Source: G963708235 sp963708235 (GTDB lineage Bacteria; Actinomycetota; Acidimicrobiia; Spongiisociales; UBA5794). From it: a stretch of 64,000 bases of DNA. The position numbers and the translations under genes are program-made. The notes beneath the pieces are model-generated. The model was not told where the DNA came from. It saw nothing but the letters and a program-made list of their open reading frames with translations, and did no database searches. The DNA lies in assembly GCA_963708235.1 (NCBI GenBank), contig OY970200.1:1612001-1676000 (forward strand), given 5' to 3'. Positions 35,861-44,933 of the stretch are shown here, piece after piece (the stretch's first letter is position 1; each line of letters starts with the position of its first letter).

Positions 35861-36235
35861 GTGGAGCCTCCGCGGGTACTGGTGATGTCGTCTGGTACAG
35901 ACGCCCCGACCTCGGATGACGAGTGGGGGTTGTGCGTCGACGATTCTCCCCGGCGTCTGAGGGCCGCAAACATCAGTGTGGGAGCGGTGCCGAGAGCGAT
36001 CCATGCTCCAATGGAGCGCACGCCGTCCACCCGATCAAGCCGTCTACCCGATCAATCCGACAATCCCCGTTTCGGGAGTCGGGACCCGGGGTAGGACCGC
36101 CACCGGCGATGGATGTCCCATCACATCCCCTTCATCGTCGGGTCGTCACTCGAGGGTCACTCCCCCGAGACGGCCCTGAACAGGGGAACCGCGGCGGCGC
36201 AGGCAGCGGCGGTGTTTGAAAGACGAGGAGTCACC
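35861..36235. other. 375-bp divergent intergenic region
   Basis: No convincing gene except the short peptide gene that starts at 36236. It should hold promoters for the PRC-barrel gene (leftward) and the peptide gene (rightward). A palindrome at 35889-35903 and a repeated ACCCGATCAA around 36030-36060 are the only notable features. Confidence 0.4.
35889..35903. promoter_or_regulatory. Palindrome upstream of the PRC-barrel gene
   Basis: CGTCTG-GTA-CAGACG is a perfect 6+6 inverted repeat 29 bases upstream of the PRC-barrel start. It could be a repressor site or part of the leader RNA. Confidence 0.35.
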
Positions 36236-36295
36236 ATGTATATCGGTCTCGGAACACTCTTGCTGATCATCATCATCCTGATCCTGATCTTCTAG
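36236..36295 (+). CDS. 19-residue hydrophobic peptide
   Basis: A short open frame encoding MYIGLGTLLLIIIILILIF. GAGGAG lies five bases upstream, and a strong terminator follows 46 bases after the stop. Very similar tiny peptides of the pattern M-x-I-G-x-G-x-L-L-I-I-I-I are widespread in bacteria, often near stress genes, which supports it being real. It should form one membrane helix. Function unknown. Confidence 0.6.
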   Translation: MYIGLGTLLLIIIILILIF

Positions 36296-36341
36296 TCCAC
36301 CTTGATCTCCAGATCACCGACCTGATCTCCAGGTCACCAGG

Positions 36342-36373
36342 AAGGGGCCTGCGCACCGGCGCAGGCCCCTTTT
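36342..36373 (+). terminator. Terminator after the 19-residue peptide gene
   Basis: A perfect 13-bp stem (AAGGGGCCTGCGC and its complement), 4-base loop, then TT. Just upstream an imperfect direct repeat (TGATCTCCAG-TCACC twice) is present. It also faces the converging arsC gene. Confidence 0.8.
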
Positions 36374-36423
36374 GATTCGTGATGCGTCTTCCAGCTATGC
36401 CTGGATTCCGGCCAGTCTTGTGA

Positions 36424-37080
36424 TCAGCCTGGAGGCTCGGGCGGCAGCATCTCGCCGATCAGCTGGCGGACTCGCTGCTCGATGTCGTCCCGGATCGGAC
36501 GCACGTTGTCGACCGTCTGCCCGGCAGGATCGTCGAGTTCCCAGTCGAGATAGCGTTTGCCGGGGAAGACCGGGCAGGCATCGCCACAACCCATCGTCAC
36601 CACCACATCGGCGGCACGGACGATCTCGTCGGCCCATGGTTGCGGTAACTCGTTCCGGATGTCGACCCCGACCTCGGCCATGGCGGCGACCGCCGAAGCG
36701 TTCACCTGGTCGGCGGGTTCCGATCCTCCCGAGTACACATCGATCCGATCGCCGGCGAGATGCCGCATCCATCCTGCCGCCATCTGGGATCGCCCGGCGT
36801 TGTGGACACAGAGGAACAGCACACTCGGGGTGGCCGACGCCACGTCCGGGTGTTCCAGCCGAACCAGGGCGCGCAGCCGGTCGCGGGCGAAGCGCTCGGC
36901 GAGCAGCGGGACCCATGCGGTGGTCGTCGCCTTGGCGACGAGGTGATCGAGCGAGTCGTCCATGAAGCGCTGGACGGTCTCGGTGTTGAGTACCCCCAAG
37001 AACTGTTTCTGCAATCGAGCTGCCGCCTGATTGATGAGAAGACGCTCTTCGGTGGTGAGGCTGGCTGTGTTACTGGACAT
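36424..37080 (-). CDS. arsC: Arsenate reductase, LMW-phosphatase fold with N-terminal helical domain
   Basis: A 218-residue protein. The first 75 residues form a three-helix extension seen in actinobacterial arsenate reductases. The low-molecular-weight phosphatase-type catalytic domain follows, with the P-loop LCVHNAGRSQMAAGW (nucleophile Cys near 91) and VVTMGCGDACPVFPGKRYLDW, which contains further cysteines and the acid aspartate. In Actinomycetota this type commonly couples to mycothiol or thioredoxin. It overlaps the end of the aquaporin gene by 11 bases and is the third gene of the arsR-aqp-arsC operon. Confidence 0.92.
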   Translation of the reverse strand: MSSNTASLTTEERLLINQAAARLQKQFLGVLNTETVQRFMDDSLDHLVAKATTTAWVPLLAERFARDRLRALVRLEHPDVASATPSVLFLCVHNAGRSQMAAGWMRHLAGDRIDVYSGGSEPADQVNASAVAAMAEVGVDIRNELPQPWADEIVRAADVVVTMGCGDACPVFPGKRYLDWELDDPAGQTVDNVRPIRDDIEQRVRQLIGEMLPPEPPG

Positions 37081-37798
37081 GGGAACTCCTCAAGCGTGAT
37101 GGTTGCTCGTCGGTGGTCTCGGTCGGATCGGTGTGGCCGGGCTCCGGGAACAGGATGCGGACCGTTGCGACCGCCAGGGCGGCTCCGGCGAGCTGGGCCA
37201 CTACGAAGACCCAAGCCGAAGCTGGTGCGATCCCGGTGGAGGCGGCGGCGAAGGTGCGGGCAATGGTGACGGCGGGGTTGGCGAAGCCCGTCGATGCGGT
37301 AGCCACCACCGCACACGCCACCCAGGCACCGACGGCGACCGGGATCCACGAGGTGCGTCGTGTTCGCACCAGCCCGAGGATCACCAGGACCAGGACAAAT
37401 GTGGCCAGCGCCTCGGAGGTGGCCAGAGCAGGCCCGGTACGCCCGGCTGCGGAGAGGGTCAGCGCCGGGTGCCCGAACGTCGTGTTGGCGACCGCCACAC
37501 CCACCGTCGCACCGACCACCTGGGCGGTGATGTAGCCCGGGACGTGATGGCCGGCGATGCTGCCGTTGCGCCAGGCCGACAGTGTCACCGCAGGGTTGAA
37601 GTGGGCGCCCGATGCCGGGAGCAGCAGGGCGATCAAGGCCCCGAGACCAAGCCCGACGGCCAGGGCGTGGGCGAGGTGACCGGTCACCGGATCGGTTCCT
37701 GGAACTGCCGTCGCCAGACCGCTCCCGACGATGACCGCCAGAAGCAGGGCGGTACCGAGTGCCTCGGCGAGGAGGGCACGAGATGTGGGGCGGTTCAT
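37070..37798 (-). CDS. MIP-family channel (aquaglyceroporin, AqpS/arsenite-type)
   Basis: A 242-residue major intrinsic protein with six membrane segments and two NPA boxes (HFNPAVTLSAW near 67 and FANPAVTIART near 180). The placement between arsR and arsC matches the AqpS arrangement known from rhizobia, in which arsenite formed by ArsC leaves through the channel. The start overlaps the arsR stop as ATGA. The C-terminal 20 residues are hydrophilic. No ArsB or Acr3 pump is present in the window, which makes this channel the likely exit route. Confidence 0.92.
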   Translation of the reverse strand: MNRPTSRALLAEALGTALLLAVIVGSGLATAVPGTDPVTGHLAHALAVGLGLGALIALLLPASGAHFNPAVTLSAWRNGSIAGHHVPGYITAQVVGATVGVAVANTTFGHPALTLSAAGRTGPALATSEALATFVLVLVILGLVRTRRTSWIPVAVGAWVACAVVATASTGFANPAVTIARTFAAASTGIAPASAWVFVVAQLAGAALAVATVRILFPEPGHTDPTETTDEQPSRLRSSHVQ

Positions 37799-38499
37799 CC
37801 CGGTCCCTCGACGGAACCCGTGACCGCGGAGGCGACGGCGTCGATTCTGGCGGAGATCTCGTCGAACGCCGCCCGGAAAGCTCCCTCGCCCCCTTGGCGA
37901 ACCGGATCCGGAACCGACCAGTGGAGATGGAGGCCGGCGTCCGGGAGTGTCTCCTCTCCGGCACGATCACACACCGACACCACGATGTCGGGACGAACCC
38001 GGATCTGGTCATAGCCTCGAGGGAGCGCGTCATCGAGATCGATACCGGCCTCGGACGCCACACGGATCGCCATCGGGTGGACCCGTTTCGCCGGGGTGCG
38101 TCCGGCGCTCTCGGCGATGACCCCGGTGCGGTGTCGCCAGAGGGCGCTGGCGAACTGGGACCGGGCAGAGTTGTGGGTGCAGACGAACACGACGCGCTTT
38201 CCTTCCCCGACCGGATTCGTCTCGTCGCGGTCGAACACCTGACTCCGAGCCGGGGTGTGACGCAGCACGATGTAGCGACGTCTCGCATCCCCTTCGGAGA
38301 TGCGCCGTTCGATCAGTCCCGCCTCCTCCAGCACCTTGAGGTGGTGGGCCAGCAGATTTCCGGGGATCCCGAGCCGGTGCGCCAGATCGGTCGAGGTCAG
38401 GTCGCCGGTCGCCAGGAGATCGACGGCGCCGAGACGATGCGGGTCGCTCAGGGCGGAATGGATCAGGAGACGTTCGGCGAACGATGCGTGTGTCTGCAT
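37795..38499 (-). CDS. arsR: ArsR repressor fused to a LMW phosphatase/arsenate-reductase-like domain
   Basis: A 234-residue two-domain protein. Residues 1-85 are a winged-helix ArsR/SmtB-type regulator (TSTDLAHRLGIPGNLLAHHLKVLEEAGLI). Residues about 98-225 are a low-molecular-weight phosphatase-like domain with the intact P-loop FVCTHNSARSQFASALW and VVSVCDRAGEE. The fusion may couple metalloid sensing to reduction or phosphatase activity. It is the first gene of the operon, and a near-perfect palindrome lies just upstream. ArsR-LMWPc fusions occur in other Actinomycetota. Confidence 0.92.
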   Translation of the reverse strand: MQTHASFAERLLIHSALSDPHRLGAVDLLATGDLTSTDLAHRLGIPGNLLAHHLKVLEEAGLIERRISEGDARRRYIVLRHTPARSQVFDRDETNPVGEGKRVVFVCTHNSARSQFASALWRHRTGVIAESAGRTPAKRVHPMAIRVASEAGIDLDDALPRGYDQIRVRPDIVVSVCDRAGEETLPDAGLHLHWSVPDPVRQGGEGAFRAAFDEISARIDAVASAVTGSVEGPG

Positions 38500-38502
38500 G
38501 GT

Positions 38503-38522
38503 GCCTCAACAGTAATTGAGGC
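38503..38522. promoter_or_regulatory. Probable ArsR operator overlapping the arsenic operon promoter
   Basis: GCCTCAA-6-TTGAGGC (38503-38522) is a perfect 7+7 inverted repeat directly before the arsR start. On the minus strand TTGCTC and TACTGT, 18 bases apart, could be the -35 and -10, so a bound repressor would block the promoter. Confidence 0.65.
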
Positions 38523-38556
38523 AATCTGTGTTGAGCAAATCCTGACGGATGTCCGT

Positions 38557-39681
<1,125 letters not shown>

Positions 39682-39828
39682 CCCGGCACTCTACGCAGGC
39701 GACGCCGCCCTCCGATGCGTCGATGGGACCGAACGCCACCGGTTGTCGACCACTCGGTTGCCCGAGCGGGGGTAGTCTCGATTCCGGCCACCGGCCGACC
39801 CGGAGAGTCAGCCCACCTCGGAGCACGC

Positions 39829-41067
39829 ATGGACCTGCGCCCCTACGACCCACAGCGAGACCTCGATGCGGTGCTGCGCATCTGGCGGGAGGTCGGCTGG
39901 ATCGACGGTGACAGCACCGACGAGACCGCCGGTGTCGAAGCCTTCGTCAACGCCGGGAGAAGTCATGTCGCCGAGATTTCCGGCGCCGCCGAGTGTCTGG
40001 TCGTCACCATGCCGGGGTCGATGCACTATCTCGACGTCCCGCTCCCCTTGTCGGTGGTCGCCGCCGTCACCACCAGCCATGTGGCCCGCCGCACGGGTCT
40101 CGGCGGTAGGTTGACGGCGCTGGCGGTGGCGGCGGATGCCGCCGGCGGCGCCGCCGTCTCGGCACTGGGGATGTTCGATCAGGGCTACTACAACCGCATC
40201 GGCTTCGGCACCGGCAGCCCGACAGCCTGGCGGACCTTCGATCCCGCCGACCTCCGGGTCCCGACCACAGTGCGCCCGCCGGTCCGTCTCGGCGCCGACG
40301 ACTGGCGCGACCTTCACGCCGGCCGGTGCGCTTCGATGACGACCCACGGATCGGTCATCATCGACCCTCCGGGTTTCACCGCCGGTGAGATCCAATTCGT
40401 CGAGAACGGCTTCGGGCTCGGCTACCGCGACGAGACCGGTGTGGTGACCCATCATCTCTGGTTCGAGGCCAAAGACATGGAGCACGGGCCGTTGACGGTG
40501 AGCTGGATGGCGTACCGCAGTTATGCGGAGTTGTTGGAGCTACTGGCGGTGGTGGCCTCGCTCGGCGACCAGTACGCCGCGGTCAAGATGCAGGAGCCAC
40601 CGGGGATCCAGCTCCAGGACCTGCTCCATCGCCCGTTCCGCAGCCTGATGATCTCCCGCCGCTCGACGTTCGAGACCGGGATCACGGCACATCCGTACTG
40701 GCAGGTGCGCATCTGCGACCTGGTTCGGTGTCTGTCGTTGGTCCGCACCTCCGGGGACAAGGTCCGGTTCAATCTCCGTCTGGAGGATCCCATCGCCGAT
40801 CTGCTTCCCCCCGACGCCGAGTGGAGAGGGGTCGGTGGGGAGTATCGGGTGAGACTGGCGGGTGACGGAGCCTCGGTGGAGACCGGTGCCGATCCGGCGG
40901 TGCCGACCATCGAGGCGTCGGTCGCCGCCTTCACCCGGTGGTGGCTCGGAGTGCTCCCAGCCGCCGGTCTCGCCGCCACCGACCGCTTCGTTGCACCGGA
41001 TGACCTGGTGGAGACATTGGACCGGACCATCCGGCTCCCGCTGCCCCGGACGGTATGGGACTTCTGA
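39829..41067 (+). CDS. Eis-like GNAT N-acetyltransferase with SCP2-type C-terminal domain
   Basis: A 412-residue protein with the tripartite Eis layout. An N-terminal GNAT domain (about 1-145) contains the acetyl-CoA loop VARRTGLGGRLTAL. A second, degenerate GNAT domain spans about 150-300. The C-terminal region (about 305-412) resembles the sterol-carrier fold (VRFNLRLEDPIADLLPP...). In mycobacteria Eis acetylates amines such as aminoglycosides. The ATG at 39829 is chosen because the GNAT fold starts there. Substrate unknown; it stands alone between two minus-strand genes. Confidence 0.85.
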   Translation: MDLRPYDPQRDLDAVLRIWREVGWIDGDSTDETAGVEAFVNAGRSHVAEISGAAECLVVTMPGSMHYLDVPLPLSVVAAVTTSHVARRTGLGGRLTALAVAADAAGGAAVSALGMFDQGYYNRIGFGTGSPTAWRTFDPADLRVPTTVRPPVRLGADDWRDLHAGRCASMTTHGSVIIDPPGFTAGEIQFVENGFGLGYRDETGVVTHHLWFEAKDMEHGPLTVSWMAYRSYAELLELLAVVASLGDQYAAVKMQEPPGIQLQDLLHRPFRSLMISRRSTFETGITAHPYWQVRICDLVRCLSLVRTSGDKVRFNLRLEDPIADLLPPDAEWRGVGGEYRVRLAGDGASVETGADPAVPTIEASVAAFTRWWLGVLPAAGLAATDRFVAPDDLVETLDRTIRLPLPRTVWDF

Positions 41068-41085
41068 GCATCGACCACCGGGGGT

Positions 41086-42126
41086 TCACCCGGGATTGGG
41101 AACGATCACGGTACGGATCGCATCTCCGAACACGGCGAGGTCGTCGAGCACGCCGTTGACCGCCGCGGCGTCGAGCGGCACCTGACCGGTGATCACATCG
41201 GTGAGGTCGAGCGTCCCCCTCTCGGCGAGAGCCAGCACCTCGGGAAGCTCGGAACCGAGGTGATCCATCACCCCGACGATCTCCAACTCCCTGCCGACGA
41301 TGTCGGCGTAGGGATGGACGGTTGCCGGGCCCGAGCTGAGCCCGACGACACCTGCCCGTCCACCGGGCCCGAGCACCGCCACCGCCTGTTCGAAGGTGGT
41401 GCGCAACCCGACCAGTTCGAGGGCGACATCGACGCCGTCCCCTTTGTCCCGGATTGCCGCCACCGGATCCTGCACAGAGGCATCGATTCCGGTCGCCCCC
41501 CACCGCCCGGCGGCGGCGGTCTTGGTGGGATTGACGTCGACGGCGAACACCTCGGCGGCCCCCAGCGCCAGCGCCAGTTGGACGGCGGAGGCCCCGAGAC
41601 CGCCGAGACCGAACACCGCCACCCGATCCCCGGGCGCCATACGGGTTCGGCGCAGGGCGTGAAACACGGTTGCCGTCGAACACATCATCACGGCGGCGTG
41701 CAGCATCGACACCGCGTCCGGGATGGCTACCAGGTTGCGTACCGGGACGGCCACCGCCTCGGCATATCCCCCGTTGCGGTGGTTGCCGATCATGGCGCCG
41801 TCGAAACAGTGCTGTTCCTGACCCCGCCGGCATCTCAGGCACCGGCCACAGCTCACCTGATATTGGACGCCGACCCTGTCGCCAAGGCGGAAGGTTCCAC
41901 CTGCCGCAGTACCGATCTCGGTGACCACACCGGCGATCTCATGGCCGAGAACCCGAGGCAGCGGCGGGAGCTTCGGGGATCCGGACCGGTAGTGCAGGTC
42001 GGACCGGCAGATCCCGGCCGCCTCGATGCGGATCACCACCTCGTCGGGGGCGGGCCGTGGATCGTCGAGTTCCACCTCGATCAGTGGTGACCGGGCGGCG
42101 ACAAGGTGGAGGGCGCGTATGGTCAC
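41086..42126 (-). CDS. Zinc-dependent medium-chain alcohol dehydrogenase
   Basis: A 346-residue MDR-family dehydrogenase. Catalytic-zinc ligands are in AAGICRSDLHY and GHEIAGVV. The structural zinc loop is CGRCLRCRRGQEQHC. The Rossmann motif is GLGGLGASAVQLA near 170, and an aspartate (AVDVN) suggests NAD preference. The start is the GTG at 42126; upstream in-frame residues belong to the neighbouring gene's end. It follows the polymer-like membrane protein by 7 bases on the same strand, so co-transcription is likely. Confidence 0.92.
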   Translation of the reverse strand: MTIRALHLVAARSPLIEVELDDPRPAPDEVVIRIEAAGICRSDLHYRSGSPKLPPLPRVLGHEIAGVVTEIGTAAGGTFRLGDRVGVQYQVSCGRCLRCRRGQEQHCFDGAMIGNHRNGGYAEAVAVPVRNLVAIPDAVSMLHAAVMMCSTATVFHALRRTRMAPGDRVAVFGLGGLGASAVQLALALGAAEVFAVDVNPTKTAAAGRWGATGIDASVQDPVAAIRDKGDGVDVALELVGLRTTFEQAVAVLGPGGRAGVVGLSSGPATVHPYADIVGRELEIVGVMDHLGSELPEVLALAERGTLDLTDVITGQVPLDAAAVNGVLDDLAVFGDAIRTVIVPNPG

Positions 42127-42133
42127 GGCAGGG

Positions 42134-43054
42134 CTATGCGGGGAGCAGGGGGACGTCGTCGGTGCGGATCTTCGGCCGAACCCCGCGGATCGATCTCCAA
42201 CTGGACAGTGCCACGGCACCACCTCCGACGAATCCGGCGACCACCGTGATCAGCCATCCCAACCCGGGGATCTGGCCGAGGACCACCAGGGTGAGCACCC
42301 CGACGAACGTCGCCATCAGCGGCTGACCCTCGGACTCGGTTCGTTTCAGGATGGCCTGTCCGATCCGCAACCCGGTGACGGCGAACCCCACCACCCCGAG
42401 CAACGGCAGCAGGCACAGCCAGATGACCAGTGCCGTGGGGAGCCCGACGAACGAAACCGCCACCAGCACCAGCGCCAGCGGGATGGCCAACCATGCGATG
42501 AGCGCCGCAACCATGGTCTGGCCCGGGCTCTCGGTGAGCTGCCGGGCCGCCCGACCCATCGGCACCGGAGCGATGGCGGCGGCAGCGAGACCCACCACGA
42601 TCACCAGCATCGCCAACCCCAGCGCAAAGATCAGTCTGGTCACCCATCGGCTGGCGAAACCGCGGTCCCCGGCGCGACGGATCCCGTCGGTGATCACCGC
42701 ACCCTCGTCCCGGGTCAGGTCGGCATTGGAGAGCCAGACCTCGTCGACCTGGGTGGCGCCATCGAGGTCGACGGTCCCGTCGACGATCACCACGGTCCCC
42801 ACGGTGGCCCCCACCAGGCGCGCCGAGCCGTCGATGACGATGACGGTTCCGACGGCGGTGGTGAGGTCCAGGTCGCCGCCGACCACCACCACCATACCCA
42901 GCGGGTCGCCGGACACCACCGCATCGCGACCGAACTGGACCACGGTCCCGGATGCCGGATCGTCCTGCCCGGTCGCAATCGGCGCAGCCAGCACCGGCGC
43001 AGCCAGGCCGAGGAGCACCGCCACCATCACCGCAACAACCAGCTTCCGCAACAC
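42134..43054 (-). CDS. Membrane protein with bactofilin-like N-terminal repeats
   Basis: A 306-residue protein. The signal peptide is LRKLVVAVMVAVLLGLAAPV. The next 100 residues contain short beta repeats of the type VVQFGRDAVVSGD, VVVVGGDLDLTTAVG, VIVIDGSARLVGATVG, and VVIVDGTVDLDG, resembling polymer-forming (bactofilin-like) cytoskeletal or surface domains. Four membrane segments follow (about 140-275), and the tail is basic. The start is GTG at 43054 after GAGGAG; a TTG one codon later is possible. Family not certain; the repeat resemblance is inference. Confidence 0.72.
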   Translation of the reverse strand: MLRKLVVAVMVAVLLGLAAPVLAAPIATGQDDPASGTVVQFGRDAVVSGDPLGMVVVVGGDLDLTTAVGTVIVIDGSARLVGATVGTVVIVDGTVDLDGATQVDEVWLSNADLTRDEGAVITDGIRRAGDRGFASRWVTRLIFALGLAMLVIVVGLAAAAIAPVPMGRAARQLTESPGQTMVAALIAWLAIPLALVLVAVSFVGLPTALVIWLCLLPLLGVVGFAVTGLRIGQAILKRTESEGQPLMATFVGVLTLVVLGQIPGLGWLITVVAGFVGGGAVALSSWRSIRGVRPKIRTDDVPLLPA

Positions 43055-43139
43055 GCGCTCCTCAGGGGTGGGAATCCGCAGCGGGGATCAACCTACCGGG
43101 TCGGGAGCCCCGACGGTACATCGCCTCCGCCTTCGGGAG

Positions 43140-44924
43140 TCAGGGCACGGTCGTCGTCGTGGCGGCGGTCGTGGTCGTCGGCGGCTCGGTGGTGGTGGTC
43201 GTGGTGGTGGTTTCCGGCGGTTCGGTGGTCGTCGGAGGGGGCGGTGGCGGCAGCGTCGGGGGTGGTTGGATCACCACCACGTCGCCGGCGAGCAGGCTGA
43301 CCCCTGCCGCTTCGACCAACTTGTCCGCTTCGGGTCGACCCAACATCAGGACGCCGCGGATCCGCACCGTGAACTCCCCCACCGATTCGCCGGATGCCAC
43401 CATGTAGGACTCCTCGTACGGTGCGCTCATCGAGAACCCGTTGATCTCCATTCCCAGGTCGCCGTCGATCAGGAAGACGCGGCCGTTGGCGGTGTCGACG
43501 GTGGCGGCGGCATCACCGAACCGGGCCGGATCGGCGGCATTCCCGATGGCGACGTTGACGGCGAGCACCGCCGGCACCTGGCCGGGAAGACCGTTGTTCT
43601 CTGCGGAGTAGCTGGGTTCCACCACCACGAACCCCTGGCGGGCCACACCGGTGAAGTTGCCCGAGCCGGCGATCGAGGCGAACGACGATCCGTCGTCGAT
43701 CCCGAGCAGGATCGACAGGTTCGACATCAACGTGGCATTCGGTGACGGTGCGACCATGTGGAAGGCGATCGCCGCCTGTTCGACGTGGAGATCGTCGATG
43801 TGTCCCCATGGCCCCATTCCGGGTGCGCTGGTGAAGAAGTCCCCGTTTGCGGGGTCGATCACGGGATGGTCGAAGGCGGCGCCGAGCCGGACCGCGGTGT
43901 GCCCGCCGACAAACGAGACATTGTCGAGGACGTAGCCGTCGCTGCGCCCGAAGTGGAAACCGACGTTGTCGGGGTTGGAGGCGATCGCTCCGAATGCCCA
44001 GGTCCATTCCTCGTCGCTCCCCCCATCGTCACCGGCGCCCTCGCCGGCGTCGGGACCCGGACCGGGGACGAAGGGCCCGACCGAAGGCCCGAAGGAGATG
44101 TTGGTGAAGGTGTTGCCGGCGGTCGAGTCCTCGATGGTGAAACCGGTGCGGTATCCGTACAACGCCACGTTGTCGACCCGGAGCGGACCGCCACCCTTCA
44201 TGTAGAGGAAGTCGTAGTAGCGGTCGGCGATCACGTCCTCGATGGTGACCTGGTCGCCACGTTCGATGTAGAAGGTGGGGGCGGTAGGCATGACATGGTC
44301 GGCGACGAAGGCCCGGGCGTCGGCGAAGGAGTCATAGCCGTAGTCCCCGTCACCGTCGGCGAACTCCTGGTCGGACGGCAGCGGCTGCTGGTCGTAGGTG
44401 ATCCACAGCCCGCGCACCGTCGTCCCTGCGGCGAGTGTGAAGAGCGGCTCGTCGGCCGGGCTGGGACGGGCGTAGATCTTCACCCCGGGGATCTCGGTGT
44501 CCGGCCACGGGAACGGCCCGGTGACGTCGAGGTTGGTGCCCGCGGTCGCCCCAACCAGCGACACCCCTTCGGGGATGTTGACCGTGTGGTTGAGTACGTA
44601 GGCGCGCCGGGTTCCCACCGGTGGGACGACCACCACGCCACCCCGCTCTCCTGCGGCATCGACCGCCGCCTGGAATGCGGTCGAATCGTCGTTCTTCCCA
44701 TCGGCAACCGCCCCGAAGTCGGTCACCACGAACCGACCGGCGGCGTCGGCCTCGCCGGTCGGAGGCAGCGTCGTCGGCGCCACCGTGGTCTCCCCGACAA
44801 CGGTGGTGGCCGGCACCGCCGACGTGGTCGAGGTCGTGCTCGACGGCGTGTCGTCCGAGCCCGAGCATCCGGCGACGGTGAGGGCGACGACGGAGAGAAC
44901 TCCGAGAGAACGGATCATTCGCAT
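43140..44924 (-). CDS. Lipoprotein with pectate-lyase-type right-handed beta-helix
   Basis: A 594-residue surface lipoprotein. The signal peptide ends VAGC-SGSDD. A Thr-rich linker (about 25-65) is followed by the pectate lyase superfamily start (VTDFGAVADGKNDDSTAFQAA), which recurs in GH28 and phage tail-spike-like beta-helix proteins. The helix extends to about residue 545. The C-terminus is a Pro/Thr tail with poly-Thr runs (PPPPPTTTEPPETTT). It may cleave or bind an acidic polysaccharide; catalytic residues could not be assigned. It lies 9 bases downstream of the fusion gene that follows in this list. Confidence 0.85.
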   Translation of the reverse strand: MRMIRSLGVLSVVALTVAGCSGSDDTPSSTTSTTSAVPATTVVGETTVAPTTLPPTGEADAAGRFVVTDFGAVADGKNDDSTAFQAAVDAAGERGGVVVVPPVGTRRAYVLNHTVNIPEGVSLVGATAGTNLDVTGPFPWPDTEIPGVKIYARPSPADEPLFTLAAGTTVRGLWITYDQQPLPSDQEFADGDGDYGYDSFADARAFVADHVMPTAPTFYIERGDQVTIEDVIADRYYDFLYMKGGGPLRVDNVALYGYRTGFTIEDSTAGNTFTNISFGPSVGPFVPGPGPDAGEGAGDDGGSDEEWTWAFGAIASNPDNVGFHFGRSDGYVLDNVSFVGGHTAVRLGAAFDHPVIDPANGDFFTSAPGMGPWGHIDDLHVEQAAIAFHMVAPSPNATLMSNLSILLGIDDGSSFASIAGSGNFTGVARQGFVVVEPSYSAENNGLPGQVPAVLAVNVAIGNAADPARFGDAAATVDTANGRVFLIDGDLGMEINGFSMSAPYEESYMVASGESVGEFTVRIRGVLMLGRPEADKLVEAAGVSLLAGDVVVIQPPPTLPPPPPPTTTEPPETTTTTTTTEPPTTTTAATTTTVP

Positions 44925-44933
44925 CGTCCGATC

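Noticed and set aside
36301..36340. Direct repeats TGATCTCCAG-TCACC as a mobile-element footprint
   Set aside because: Only two imperfect copies next to each other, with no flanking insertion sequence; more likely local duplication.
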